Assembly (NCBI GenBank): GCA_903916755.1 | Contig: CAIWXW010000182.1 | Location: forward strand, 1 to 53,904 | Direction: 5' to 3' | From: an uncultured Opitutaceae bacterium | GTDB taxonomy: Bacteria; Verrucomicrobiota; Verrucomicrobiia; Opitutales; Opitutaceae | Length of the DNA stretch: 53,904 nt | Made by a program: the position numbers and the translations under genes | In this document: positions 1-10,300 of the stretch, one piece after another | How positions within the stretch are numbered: the first letter of the stretch is position 1 | How the letters are laid out: every line of letters begins with the position of its first letter | Notes under the pieces: model-generated | The model's database searches: none | What the model was told of the DNA's origin: nothing | Seen by the model: the letters and a program-made list of their open reading frames with translations, nothing else

Positions 1-2
1 CA

Positions 3-167
3 GACGGGGAGGAATACGACCTGGAAAGCGTGGCCCATGCGGAAGGCGCGATCGAGGCGGCCGCGGCCGCCGCGGGCTTCGCGCTGCGCACGCAGCGGGA
101 CGCCCGCGGCGATGCGGCGCTGGCCGCGCTCCGGCCGGGATGGAGCAGTACCTCGATCGGCCGATGA
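3..167 (+). CDS. C-terminal fragment of an unidentified protein (5' end outside window)
   Basis: An open frame enters from the left edge and stops at 165-167 (TGA) after about 54 codons. It reads DGEEYDLESVAHAEG, then an Ala-rich helix and an AGFALRTQRDARG segment. A helix followed by 'AGF' and an R-rich strand resembles the last part of a SAM-dependent methyltransferase fold, but the fragment is too short to assign. It is co-directional with the next gene and 193 bp upstream of it; I see nothing recognisable in 168-360. Confidence 0.45.
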   Translation, partial: DGEEYDLESVAHAEGAIEAAAAAAGFALRTQRDARGDAALAALRPGWSSTSIGR

Positions 168-360
168 TCCGGATGTGGTCCTGGACCGCCGGGCCCGGCG
201 ACCCGAGCGGGTAGCGGCAACCGGCAGCTGGTCTCGACGCATTTCTCCCGGCTCGATTTCCGGGCCGGTCTCTGGTTGGCTCCCGTCGCCCCGCGTTTTC
301 AACCCCGTCCCCAACCCCATGGACCTTCCCTCGCGTTCGGATCTCACCGCCTCGTCCGTC

Positions 361-1530
361 ATGAAACGACGGGATTTTGCCAAGCTGCTGGTCGGCGGCG
401 TGCTCGGCGCCGGCCTGGCCGCCAAGGGCGCCGCGGCGCCCGCTGCCGAGCCGGCCGCGCCCACGCCGCGGATCAACACCCTCCATCATGTCGGCGGCGA
501 CTACCACTGCGTCCTGGGCGACCACTGGGCGGAGAAGAAGAACTTCGAGTTTCACCAGCGCCAGGGCGTCACCTCCCTCAGCCCCAGCATGGACGCCGGC
601 GGCGATCTTTCCTCGGGCACGAGCCACCACGCCGCCCAGCCGCCCATCGAACCCTGGAATCTGGACCTGATGAAGCGCTGGAAGGACGCCTGTGACCACG
701 CCGGCATGCGGTGGGAGGGGATCCGGATGGATTCCCGCTACATCTACCTCAAGCCGGGCCCGGAGCGCGACCGCGCGGTCGATGTGATCATCGGCAACAT
801 CGAGAAGGCCTCGCAGGTCGGCGTGAAGCTCATCTCCCATCACTGGACGATGATCCCGATCCGCCGCAATACGAACACTCCGGGCCGGGGCGGCTCCCGG
901 TACCGCGGGTTCAAGCTCGAGCCGAACTGGCGGGACCTGCCGGTCGAGATGAACGGGGTCGTGGCCTACGACGACTACTGGGAGCGGATCACGAATTTCC
1001 TGACCAAGGTGATTCCGGCCTGCGAACGCCATGACGTGCGGATGGCGGCGCACCCCTACGACCCGCCGGGGCTGCCCCGCGGCTACCAGGGCGTCGACAA
1101 CTGGGACGCGGCGCCCAGCACCGTCCTCGAGTCGCTGCAGAAGTACGAGGCCGTCGTCGACAGCCACTACAACGGATTCCAGCTGTGCCTGGGGACCTGC
1201 GGCGAGGGCTGCCCGAACCCGCGGGAGGACATTCTGCCCATTGTCCGCTACCTGGCGGGGAAGGGGAAGATTCACCAGATCCACATGCGCAATGTCCGCG
1301 GCCGGCTGCATCACTTCGAGGAGGTCTACATCGACGAGGGCGACATGAACTTCATCGAGGTCGTGCGGATCCTGCGCGACGCGGGCTGGGCCGGCTCCTA
1401 TCTCCCCGACCACAATCCGGCGCACCCGGACGATCCCGGCAAGTACGAGGCCTTCTCCATGGCCTTCGGCTACATCAATTCCCTGATCCAGTCGGCTAAC
1501 CTTGAGGTCGCGGCGACGGCGGCGGGGTGA
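361..1530 (+). CDS. Tat-exported mannonate dehydratase (UxuA)-like TIM-barrel protein
   Basis: 389 residues. The N-terminus MKRRDFAKLLVGGVLGAG followed by an Ala-rich stretch is a twin-arginine signal, so the mature protein is probably periplasmic. This start was chosen over an in-frame ATG at 319 and a longer open frame from 37 because the Tat motif begins here. The body has UxuA-family hallmarks: a C-x3-C stretch near QLCLGTCGEG, then HQIHMRNV, then a FEEVYIDEGDMN strand and a final PDHNP, matching the metal-binding barrel ends of mannonate dehydratases. UxuA normally works in the cytoplasm on D-mannonate (to 2-keto-3-deoxygluconate) in glucuronate catabolism. Export is therefore unusual and the true substrate is uncertain. 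The next gene, an RG-I acetylesterase-like protein, points to pectin-derived sugars. Confidence 0.75.
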   Translation: MKRRDFAKLLVGGVLGAGLAAKGAAAPAAEPAAPTPRINTLHHVGGDYHCVLGDHWAEKKNFEFHQRQGVTSLSPSMDAGGDLSSGTSHHAAQPPIEPWNLDLMKRWKDACDHAGMRWEGIRMDSRYIYLKPGPERDRAVDVIIGNIEKASQVGVKLISHHWTMIPIRRNTNTPGRGGSRYRGFKLEPNWRDLPVEMNGVVAYDDYWERITNFLTKVIPACERHDVRMAAHPYDPPGLPRGYQGVDNWDAAPSTVLESLQKYEAVVDSHYNGFQLCLGTCGEGCPNPREDILPIVRYLAGKGKIHQIHMRNVRGRLHHFEEVYIDEGDMNFIEVVRILRDAGWAGSYLPDHNPAHPDDPGKYEAFSMAFGYINSLIQSANLEVAATAAG

Positions 1531-1627
1531 AGTTCCCAGCGGTTGCCCCGTCCGGACGGCGGAACGGTCCGACGCGGCGTGCCTTGCCGGCCGCGCGCCG
1601 GCTCGGCACCGTGACCGCTCTCCCCCT

Positions 1628-3007
1628 ATGAAACGGATCCCCTCCTGCCTACTCCTCCTATCGCTCGCGGCCGGCCCGCTGCTGGCAGCGGCCCCGGCCT
1701 CGCTGCAATACTCGTTCGGGTCATCCCCCCGTTCGGGTTTCCAGGCCGTCGCCCCGGACGTGCGCTATACTCCGGAACGGGGCTACGGCTTCGACCTCGG
1801 CTCCCAGGTGACGGCGGTGGAGCAGGCGGGCGCGGGCTTCGTGACCGGCCGCGACGGGCGGCCCTTCTTCTTCTCGGCCAAGCTCGCCCCGGGGGCCTAT
1901 CAGGTGACGGTGACCCTCGGTGATCCCGCGGCCCCCGCCACGACCACGGTCAAGACCGAGACCCGGCGGCTCATGCTGCAGGCGGTCCGGACGGAGGCGG
2001 GCCAGGCGGGACGCTTCACCTTCCTGGTGCACGTGCGGGTGCCGCAGTTGCCGGACGGCCGCGTCGTCCGGATGAAGACCCGGGAGAAGGCCCCCATCCT
2101 CTACGTGCAGTGGGATGACCAGACCCGCGTGCCATTCCTTGAGCTCGACTGGGACGAGAAGCTGACCTTCGAGTTCAGCGACCGCCATCCCGCGCTGCAG
2201 GCGATCGAGATCGCCCCGGCCGAGCATCCCCTGACGATCTACCTGATCGGCGACTCGACCATGACCGACCAGATGATGGAGCCGTGGGCCGCCTGGGGGC
2301 AGATGTTTCCCCGCTGGTTCGCTCCGCCGGTCCTGATCGCCAACTACGCCGAATGCGGCGAGACCGTGCTCGGATTTGCCGAGGAGCTCCGTTGGCCGAA
2401 GCTCCTGAGCGAAGTCCATCCCGGCGACTACATCCTGATGCAGTTTGGGATCAACGACCAGCGGCTGCCGCTCGAGACCTTCCGGAAGACCTTCCTCCAG
2501 TTCATCGCCGAAGCGCGGGCGCGCGGGGCGATCCCCGTCCTCGTCACCTCCCAGAACCAGAAGCGGCTGGGGCCCGACGGCAAGGCGGTCCCGACCCTCC
2601 GCGGCTATCCGGACGCCATGCGCGCCATCGCCCGCGACCAGCAGGTGCCCCTCATCGACCTCAACGCGATGAGCCTGACCCTGTACACCGCGCTCGGACC
2701 CGTGGGGCTGGCGAAGTTCTTCGTCGATGGCACGCACCAGAGCGACTACGGCGCCTACGAGCTGGCCAAGTGCGTCGTCCAGGGGGCGGTCGACGCCCGC
2801 CTGCCGTGGACCAAATATCTCGTGCCGGCGTGGCAGCCGTTCGATCCCGCGCATCCTGATGCGATCGCGGATTTCCAGCTGCCGGCGGATCCGCAACTGG
2901 ACCCCGCGCGACCGGGCGGACCGGGCGCGCCCGATGGCCGCGGGCCGATGGCCGGGGAGCTGACGCGCCGTCGGCCGGCCGCCCCGCCGGCTCCGCCCGC
3001 GCCCTGA
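1628..3007 (+). CDS. Exported rhamnogalacturonan acetylesterase-like SGNH esterase with N-terminal beta-sandwich
   Basis: 459 residues from ATG 1628, where a Sec signal peptide begins (MKRIPSC plus a Leu-rich core, cleavage after LLAAA). An open frame continues upstream but has no signal or homology. Residues about 25-200 look like the galactose-binding-like beta-sandwich often placed before RG acetylesterases. The SGNH hydrolase follows: GDST with nucleophile Ser210, GIND (Asn276) and the catalytic pair Asp367/His370 in DGTH, with the D-x2-H spacing of rhamnogalacturonan acetylesterase. It should remove acetyl groups from RG-I or xylan-type substrates outside the cytoplasm. The last about 40 residues are a Pro/Gly/Arg/Ala-rich low-complexity tail ending in PPAPPAP, of unknown role. 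The gene is convergent with rapA, 7 bp apart. Confidence 0.8.
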   Translation: MKRIPSCLLLLSLAAGPLLAAAPASLQYSFGSSPRSGFQAVAPDVRYTPERGYGFDLGSQVTAVEQAGAGFVTGRDGRPFFFSAKLAPGAYQVTVTLGDPAAPATTTVKTETRRLMLQAVRTEAGQAGRFTFLVHVRVPQLPDGRVVRMKTREKAPILYVQWDDQTRVPFLELDWDEKLTFEFSDRHPALQAIEIAPAEHPLTIYLIGDSTMTDQMMEPWAAWGQMFPRWFAPPVLIANYAECGETVLGFAEELRWPKLLSEVHPGDYILMQFGINDQRLPLETFRKTFLQFIAEARARGAIPVLVTSQNQKRLGPDGKAVPTLRGYPDAMRAIARDQQVPLIDLNAMSLTLYTALGPVGLAKFFVDGTHQSDYGAYELAKCVVQGAVDARLPWTKYLVPAWQPFDPAHPDAIADFQLPADPQLDPARPGGPGAPDGRGPMAGELTRRRPAAPPAPPAP

Positions 3008-3014
3008 AGCGCGG

Positions 3015-5870
3015 TCAGCCGAGCGAGACCGGCCCCTCCAGGACGAGCCGGAGCGCATCGAGCCGCAGGCGCGACTGCGCGATCGCCTCGCGGGTGCGCG
3101 CGAGCTGCGTCTCGGCCCAGGTGATTTCCTCGGGCCGCACGTGGGTGTTCACCTTGCGGAGGTCGACCAGCCGCTCGAGGTCGGCGGTGAGGGCCGCGGC
3201 GGCGCGCCCGTCCGCGGCGAGGCGGAGAACGGCGCCCCTGCCATCGGCCAGTTCGGCCGCGCGTTCGAGCATCCGCTTGAGCACCTCCGGCGTGAAGCCC
3301 GGGCGCTCGAGGAACCGCTGGATCGTGGCGTCCCCGACCTCCCGCGCGAAGATGGCCGGCTCCCAGCTCTCCGTCAGGTCGCGGCCGGCGAGGTCGAGCA
3401 CGACGCGGACCGGCTGCGGGGCGAGGAACTGGTCCACCTGCCAGCGCGAGTCGGCCACCGCCTCGAGGACGAACACCGCCTCGAGGAGCAGGTTGGGCTT
3501 GGGCCCCTTGAGGTAGCCGAAGGCGGTCGTGCCCGCCTTGGACTCGATCAGCAGGTCGATCGCGTCCTGCACCAGGGGATGGTCGGGCGAGACAAAGCGG
3601 ATGTCCTCGCGGACCAGTCCGCGGGCCCGGGCGAACGTGGCCAGCATGCCCTCGCGGGGAATCGACGGAAAGCTGGGCACGTAGGCATGGGAGGGGTCGA
3701 GGAAGACGTCGCCCGCCTCATGCTCCTTCACCCGGACCCCGAAGTGATCCAGCAGATCGCAGAGGAATAGCCGCAGGAAGGTGTCGGCGTCGGCCCCCCG
3801 GATCCGCTCGATCAGGCGCTGGGCGACTTCGCGGTTGAAGGAATTGAGCTCCAGCAGCCGGTCGCGGCCCTGCTTCATCTTGAGGGTGAGCGCCGCGCGG
3901 AAGGCGATCGTCTCCGCCAGAAACGCGGCGAGTCCCGCCGGGTCGGCCTCCACCCCGGCATTGCGCCCCCGGGCGAGCGCGAAGGCGAGGAGCCTGCCCT
4001 TGAACTGCTCCTGGTAGGCCTCCCCGCCGTGCAGCGGCGTCTCGAAGGCGTCGAGCCCCTGGTGGTACCATTCGAGGACGACCTCCGTGCTGCTGCCGGC
4101 GATGTAGGGGACATGGATCCGAATGGTCTCGGTCTGCCCGATGCGATCCAGCCGGCCGATCCGCTGCTCGAGCAGCCCGGGGTTGAGCGGCAGGTCGAAG
4201 AGCACGAGGTGGTGGGCGAACTGGAAGTTGCGGCCCTCGCTGCCGATCTCCGAACACAGGAGAATCTGCGCCCCGTCCGCCTCGCCGAACCAGGCGGCAT
4301 TGCGATCGCGCTGGACCAGCGGCAGATCCTCATGGAAGAGCGCGGTCTTGACGGCGACGCGGGCGAGGAGCGCGGCCTCGATCGCCAGCACCTTGCGCCG
4401 CGTCTTGCAGATCAAAAGGACCTTCGCCGGCCGCTTCGCCGCCAGGAAATCGGCGAGCCAGGCGATCCGGGGATCCTCCTTGAAGGCATAGCGCAGGTCG
4501 CCGTCCTGGCCGGTTTCCTCGGCCTCAAGTTCCCGGGCGATCCGGAGATCGAGGGTGGGGCCGGTGCCCGGCAGCGGCGCCGGCTGCAGCTTCCGCCGGG
4601 GGAACCCGGTCAGGCTGGCCCGGGTGTTCCGGAACATGACCCGCCCGGTCCCGTGCTGGTCGAGCAGCGTCTTCAGCAGGGCCTCGTGCGCCCCCGGGGT
4701 CCCGGCGGCGAGGGCCTGCAGGTGGCGATCCAGCCGCGAGGGATCCTGGGCAAAGATTTTTTCCAGGATCGCCCGGTCCTTCGGCTGGAGAGGCTTGCGG
4801 GCCAGGACCTTTTCCGCGATCGCCGTCACCCGCCCGAATTCCTCGGTCTCCTGCAGGAACCTCTCGTAGCTGTCGTAGCGGTGCGGATCGAGCAGCCGGA
4901 GCCGCGCGAAGTGTCCGGCCAGACCGAGTTGGGTCGGGGTCGCCGTCAGCAGCAGGAGGCCCGGGGTGCGGCGCGCGAGGGATTCGACCAGGGCGTAGCC
5001 GGGGCTGGCCGCCTCCGCGGTCCATTGCAGGTGATGGGCCTCGTCGACCACCGCCAGGTCCCAGCCGGCGGCGACCGCCTGCTCGCGCCGCGCCTCGTTG
5101 CCCGCCAGGAATCCGACGCTGGCCAGGACCAGCTGCGCGGCCAGGAAGGGATTCGACCCGGGATCGCTCTGCTCGCAGGCGAGGCAGCGCGCCTCGTCAT
5201 AGATCCCGAACCACAGGTTGAAACGCCGCAGGAGCTCGACGAACCACTGGTGCACAAGCGACTCCGGCACGAGGATCAGCACGCGCTTCACCTGGCCCAC
5301 CGCGAGCAGCCGCTGCAGGATCAGGCAGGCCTCGATCGTCTTGCCCAGCCCCACCTCGTCCGCCAAGAGAACGCGCGGCACGCCGCGGGCGGAGACCTCC
5401 CGGAGGATGTAGAACTGGTGCGGGATCAGGTCCACGCGGCCCCCGAGGAACCCGCGCAGGTCCGATTGCCGGAACCGCGCCTGGGCCTGGAGGGCCCGCA
5501 GCCGCAGCCCGAAGACCTGGCCCGGATCGACTTGTCCAGCCAGCAGCCGCTCCGGCGGCAGGCTGACGCTCGTCGTGTCAGAGATCTCATCCTCGCGGAT
5601 CCGCCGGCCCTGGCCGACATAGGTCAGGAGCCCGCCCTCCTCCTCGACCTTTTCGATTGCCACCCCGACGCCGTCGCGGGTCGTGGCGGTGTCGCCCGCC
5701 CGGAACTCGACCCGCTTCAGGACCGGGGTGTCCCGGGCATAGAGCCGCTGCTCGCCGGTCGCCGGAAAGCGGATCCCGATCCGCGTCCGGTCCAGGCTGA
5801 CCACGACGCCGAGACCGAGTTCCGGTTCCCGCTCGCTCACGCAACGCTGCCCGATGACGCCTGGAGACAT
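3015..5870 (-). CDS. rapA: RNA polymerase-associated SWI2/SNF2 ATPase RapA
   Basis: 951 residues. RapA (HepA) binds core RNA polymerase and uses ATP to recycle stalled or post-termination polymerase. The N-terminus contains GQRCVSEREPELGLG and TGEQRLYARD, closely matching the start of Escherichia coli RapA, which supports the ATG at 5870 over the in-frame ATG at 5879. Helicase motifs are intact: Walker A DEVGLGKT (about residues 171-178), a DEAH box (VVDEAHHL, about 275-281), LTATPTQ, and motif VI QRIGRLDRIGQ. Length is near the usual 968. It lies 53 bp downstream of the efflux outer-membrane gene on the same strand, so read-through from the TetR-controlled operon is possible; I see no terminator between them. 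Confidence 0.92.
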   Translation of the reverse strand: MSPGVIGQRCVSEREPELGLGVVVSLDRTRIGIRFPATGEQRLYARDTPVLKRVEFRAGDTATTRDGVGVAIEKVEEEGGLLTYVGQGRRIREDEISDTTSVSLPPERLLAGQVDPGQVFGLRLRALQAQARFRQSDLRGFLGGRVDLIPHQFYILREVSARGVPRVLLADEVGLGKTIEACLILQRLLAVGQVKRVLILVPESLVHQWFVELLRRFNLWFGIYDEARCLACEQSDPGSNPFLAAQLVLASVGFLAGNEARREQAVAAGWDLAVVDEAHHLQWTAEAASPGYALVESLARRTPGLLLLTATPTQLGLAGHFARLRLLDPHRYDSYERFLQETEEFGRVTAIAEKVLARKPLQPKDRAILEKIFAQDPSRLDRHLQALAAGTPGAHEALLKTLLDQHGTGRVMFRNTRASLTGFPRRKLQPAPLPGTGPTLDLRIARELEAEETGQDGDLRYAFKEDPRIAWLADFLAAKRPAKVLLICKTRRKVLAIEAALLARVAVKTALFHEDLPLVQRDRNAAWFGEADGAQILLCSEIGSEGRNFQFAHHLVLFDLPLNPGLLEQRIGRLDRIGQTETIRIHVPYIAGSSTEVVLEWYHQGLDAFETPLHGGEAYQEQFKGRLLAFALARGRNAGVEADPAGLAAFLAETIAFRAALTLKMKQGRDRLLELNSFNREVAQRLIERIRGADADTFLRLFLCDLLDHFGVRVKEHEAGDVFLDPSHAYVPSFPSIPREGMLATFARARGLVREDIRFVSPDHPLVQDAIDLLIESKAGTTAFGYLKGPKPNLLLEAVFVLEAVADSRWQVDQFLAPQPVRVVLDLAGRDLTESWEPAIFAREVGDATIQRFLERPGFTPEVLKRMLERAAELADGRGAVLRLAADGRAAAALTADLERLVDLRKVNTHVRPEEITWAETQLARTREAIAQSRLRLDALRLVLEGPVSLG

Positions 5871-5923
5871 AGACCCCATCAGGCCGGAAGCGGCGCCGCG
5901 TGGGAAGCGCTTTTACCTTGGGC

Positions 5924-7360
5924 TCACGGATTCGCAGCCACGGCCGTCCCGGCGAGGCTCCAGCCGCCGCCGAGGGCCTTGATCAGGGCGACGCTGGTGT
6001 TCAGGCGCTCGGCCTCCAATTGGGCGCTGGCGCGGGCGGCGGCCAGCGCCGTGCGCTGGGCGTCGACCACGTCGAGGTACGAAACATAGCCCGCCTTGTA
6101 GCGGGTCTGGGCCAGGTCGGCCGACCGCTGGGCGAAACGCACCGCACGGGCCTGGGCGTCCGCCTGGACGGCGAGGAGGCGCGTCGCGGTCAGGGCGTCC
6201 TGCACCTCCTGGAAGGCGACCAGGATCCGCTGGCGGAAGAGCGCCACGCTTTCGTCATAGGCGGCCCGGCTGCGCGCCAGGTTCGCGCGGTTGCGGCCGC
6301 CCTGGAAGATCGGAAGGTAAAGGCTGGGACCGACGGACCAGACCCGCGAATCGGCTTGGAACAGGTGGGTCGTGGCGGCGCTTTCGTAGCCGGCGCTGCC
6401 CGTCAATGAGATCGCCGGGAAGAACGCGGCCTTGGCCACGCCGATCCGCGCGTTGGCCGCGGCGAGGGTGCGCTCGGCCGCGGCGATGTCGGGACGGCGC
6501 TCCAGGAGATCGGACGGCAGGCCGGCGGGAATCGCCGGCGCGGTGACCGGCGCCGCCGTCGGCTCGAGGTCGAAGGTGCTGGCCGGTTCGCCGGCCAGCA
6601 CCGCCAGGGCATCCTGGAGCGCGGAGCGCCGGACGGCCTCGGCATCCGAGTCCGCCTGCGCCGTGGCCAGTTCGGTCTCGGCGCGGGAGGTGTCGAGTTC
6701 CGTGGCGGCGCCCCCGCGGCGCTGGGCGGAGGTGAGGTCCAGCTCGCGCTGGCGGAGTTCGACGGCGCTGCGCAGGATCGCGAGCTCGCGGTCGGCGCCG
6801 CGGAGCGAGAAATAGTCCGAGGCGACTTCGGCCGTCAGCGAGAGCCGGACGGACTCGAAGAGGGCGGCGCTCGCGTCGGCGTCGGCCCGCGCGCTTTCGT
6901 TCAGCCGGCGCACCCGCCCGAAGAGGTCCAATTCCCAGGAGGCGACCAGCGGCACGCTGAGGTCGGTCGCGGGCGACGCCGGAAAGGCGTTGGCGACCGT
7001 CGGCGAATACCGCGTCCGGCTGGCGCCCGGCTCGAGCGCGACCTGCGGCCAATAGGCGCTGCGCGCGAGCCCGGCGGCGGCCGCCGCCTGCTCGACGCGG
7101 GCGGCGGTCGCCCGGAGATCCTGGTTGGCGCCGAGGGCGCGGCCCTCCAGGTCGTTGAGCGCGGGGTCGCCGAACAGCCTCCACCATTCGCCGCGGGCCA
7201 GGGCGTCGGCCGGGGCCGCGGCCTTCCAGGTGCCGAGGTCGGGATTGTCGCGGTAGGCGGGCGGGACGGCGGTGGCGGGACGCTGGTAGTCGGGGCCGAC
7301 GCTGGGGAGCGCGGCGAACGCGCTCGCGCTGGAGAGGAGGAGCAGGAAGGGAAGCTTCAT
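5924..7360 (-). CDS. RND efflux outer-membrane factor, OprM/NodT family
   Basis: 478 residues, the third component of a tripartite efflux pump: a TolC-like outer-membrane/periplasmic channel. The N-terminus is a Sec signal (MKLPFLLLLSSASAFAALP) followed by VGPDYQRP, the classic NodT-family opening, and two OEP coiled-coil repeats (about 60-250 and 270-460) with YxDVVDAQR near the end. Family members usually carry a lipobox Cys directly before VGPDY. Here the position is Leu-Pro-Ser and there is no Cys near the N-terminus, so the protein is probably not lipidated. It is 28 bp downstream of the pump gene, last in the adaptor-pump-channel order. Confidence 0.9.
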   Translation of the reverse strand: MKLPFLLLLSSASAFAALPSVGPDYQRPATAVPPAYRDNPDLGTWKAAAPADALARGEWWRLFGDPALNDLEGRALGANQDLRATAARVEQAAAAAGLARSAYWPQVALEPGASRTRYSPTVANAFPASPATDLSVPLVASWELDLFGRVRRLNESARADADASAALFESVRLSLTAEVASDYFSLRGADRELAILRSAVELRQRELDLTSAQRRGGAATELDTSRAETELATAQADSDAEAVRRSALQDALAVLAGEPASTFDLEPTAAPVTAPAIPAGLPSDLLERRPDIAAAERTLAAANARIGVAKAAFFPAISLTGSAGYESAATTHLFQADSRVWSVGPSLYLPIFQGGRNRANLARSRAAYDESVALFRQRILVAFQEVQDALTATRLLAVQADAQARAVRFAQRSADLAQTRYKAGYVSYLDVVDAQRTALAAARASAQLEAERLNTSVALIKALGGGWSLAGTAVAANP

Positions 7361-7388
7361 GGCGGGAGGGCGGGAGCAGGGTGGTGGA

Positions 7389-10300
7389 TCAGGCGTTCTC
7401 GGGGAAACCCGCGAGGACGATGGCCGGCTTGGGCTGGCGGACGCCGAGCTTCTCCAGGACCACGTAGAAGACCGGGGTCAGGAAGAGGCTGAAGATCGTG
7501 ACACCGATCATCCCGGCGAAGACGGCGACGCCCATCGCGCGGCGCATCTCCGAACCGGCGCCGGTGCTGACGACCAGCGGAAAGACGCCCGCGATGAAGG
7601 CGATCGAGGTCATGAGGATGGGGCGGAGCCGCAGCCGGGTGGCGTCGAGCGCCGCCTGGACGATGGTCTCCCCCTCCTCGCGGCGCTTGACCGCGAACTC
7701 CACGATCAGGATGGCGTTCTTGGCCGCGAGGCCGATCAGGACGATCAGCCCGATCTGGGTGAAGACATTGTTCTCCCCGCGGGTCAGCCACAGGCCGAGC
7801 ATGGCGGAGAAGAGGGCGGTCGGGACGATGAGGATGACCGCGAAGGGCAGGCGGAAGCTCTCGTACTGCGCCGCCAGCACCAGGAAGACGAGCAGGATGC
7901 TGATCGGGAAGACGTAGACGCCCGTGTTGCCGGCGACGATCTTCTGGAAGGTGAGCTCGGTCCAGTCGAGAACCATGCCCTTCGGCAGGGTCTCGGCCGC
8001 GAGCTTCTCCATCTGCGCCTCGGCCTGGCCGGAGCTGTACCCGGGCGCGGCGCCGCCGTTCACATCGGCGGCCGGATAGCCGTTGTAGCGCATGACCCGG
8101 TCCGGCCCGTAGGTTTCCCTGACCCGCACGAGCGAGCCGAGCTGGACCAGGTCGCCGAGCTGGTTGCGCGTCTTCAGCCGGAGGATGTCCTCGGGCCGCT
8201 GCCGGAACTGCGCGTCGGCCTGGGCGACGACCTGGTAGGTGCGGCCCAGCCGGTTGAAGTCGTTCACGTAGAGCGAGCCCAGGTTGATCTGCATCGTGTC
8301 GAAGACGTTGCCGAGCGGGACGCCCATCACCTTGGCCTTCACGCGGTCGACCTGCACGTCCAGCTGCGGCGTGTTGATCGTGAAGCTGGAGAAGACCCCG
8401 GCCAGCCCGGGCGTCTCGTAGCTCTTGGCGATCAGGCCCTGGGTGGCCTTGTAGAGGGCGTCGAGGCCGTTGTCGCCGCGGTCCTCGACGTAGAGCTTGA
8501 ACCCGCCGATCGTGCCGAGGCCCTGGACGGGGGGCGGCGGGAAGATGGCAATGTAGGCGCCCTGGATCGCGGCGAATTCCTGCTGGAGGTCCTGCGCGAT
8601 GGCCGGGCCGGACAGCTCCTTGGATGTGCGCTCCTCGAAGGGCTTCAGCGTCACGAAGCAGATGCCGCTGTTGGAGGAGTTGGTGAAGCCGTTGATGGAC
8701 AGGCCGGGGAATTCCACGGCGTTGGCCACGCCGGGATGCTTGAGCGCGATCTCGCTCATCCGGCGGATGACCGCGTCGGTCCGGTCGAGGGAAGCGGCGT
8801 CCGGCAGCTGTGCGAAGGCGACGAGGTACTGCTTGTCCTGGGTGGGGATGAAGCCGGACGGCACGCTCTTGAAGAGGAGGCCGGTCGTGCCGAGGAGGCC
8901 GGCGTAGACCACCAGCGCGATCACGGCCAGGCGCAGCAGGCGCGCGACGCCGTTCGAATACTTCTGGGAGGCCCATTCGAAAAACCGGTTGAAGGGGCGG
9001 AAGAACCAGCCGAAGGCGCGGTCCATCGCCCGGGTCAGGCCATCCTTGGGCGCGTGGTGCTCCTTGAGCAGCAGGGCGCTCAGGGCGGGCGAGAGGGTGA
9101 GGGAGTTGAAGGCCGAGATGACGGTCGAGATCGCGATCGTGATCGCGAACTGCTTGTAGAACTGCCCGGTGAGGCCGCTGATGAAGGCGGTCGGGATGAA
9201 GACCGCGGAAAGGACGAGCGCCGTGGCCACGATCGGGCCGGTCACCTCGCGCATCGCCTGCTTGGTCGCCTCGACCGGCGTCTTGCCCAGGGCGATGTTC
9301 CGCTCGACGTTTTCAACCACGACGATCGCGTCGTCGACCACGATGCCGATCGCGAGCACCAGCCCGAAGAGCGACAGGGCGTTGATCGAGAAGCCGAGGG
9401 CGTGCATGGCGGCGAACGTGCCGACCAGCGAGACCGGCACCGCGACCAGCGGGATGATGGAGGCCCGCCAGGTCTGCAGGAAGAGGATGACGACCAGGAC
9501 GACCAGGACGATGGCCTCGAGCAGCGTGTGGACGACCTTCTCGATCGAGTTGCGGACGAAGATCGTCGGATCGTAGACGATGTCGTAGTCGAGCCCGGCC
9601 GGAAAGTTCTTCTTCAGGTCGACCATCGCCGCCCGCACCGCGTTGGAGGTGGCGATCGCGTTCGATCCCGGCAGCTGCAGGATCGGCAGCGCCACGGCGG
9701 CCTTGTTGTTGAGCAGCGAGCGCAGGGCGTAGTCCGAGGCGCCGAGCTCGATCCGGGCCACGTCGCGCAGCTGCACCTTCTCGCCGTTGGCGCCCACCTT
9801 GACGATGATCGCGCCGAACTCCTCCTCGGTGACGAGGCGGCCCTGCGTGTTGATCAGCAGCTCGGTGTCCACCGGATGGGAGGTCGGCTGCTTGCCGATC
9901 GAACCCGCCGCCACCTGGACGTTCTGCTCGCGGATCGCCGCGACCACGTCGGTGGCCGTGAGGCCCTTGGCCGCGACCTTGTTCGGGTCGAGCCAGACCC
10001 GCATGGCGTAGTCGCCGGAGCCGAAGATCGGCACCTCGCCGACGCCGGGGAGGCGCGCGAGCACGTCGTGGACCTGGAGCGTGCCGTAGTTGCGGACATA
10101 GACGTCGTCGTACCGGCCGTTCGGCGAGAAGAGGTGGACCACCATCAGGAGGTCGGGGGAGGTCTTGGTCGTGGTGATGCCGAGGCGGCGCACCTCCTCC
10201 GGCAGCTTGGCCTCGGTCTGGGCGACGCGGTTCTGCACCTGCACCTGGGCGTTATCGAGGTTGGTCCCGAGCTTGAAGGTGACGGTCAGAGTCATCACGC

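Noticed and set aside
37-360. Extension of the mannonate dehydratase-like gene to the start at 37 or 319
   Set aside because: The extra residues are Arg/Pro/Ser-rich and overlap the end of another gene; the Tat signal fixes the start at 361.
4029-6089. A 686-codon plus-strand frame opposite rapA
   Set aside because: Antisense shadow; the helicase motifs of rapA on the other strand are intact.
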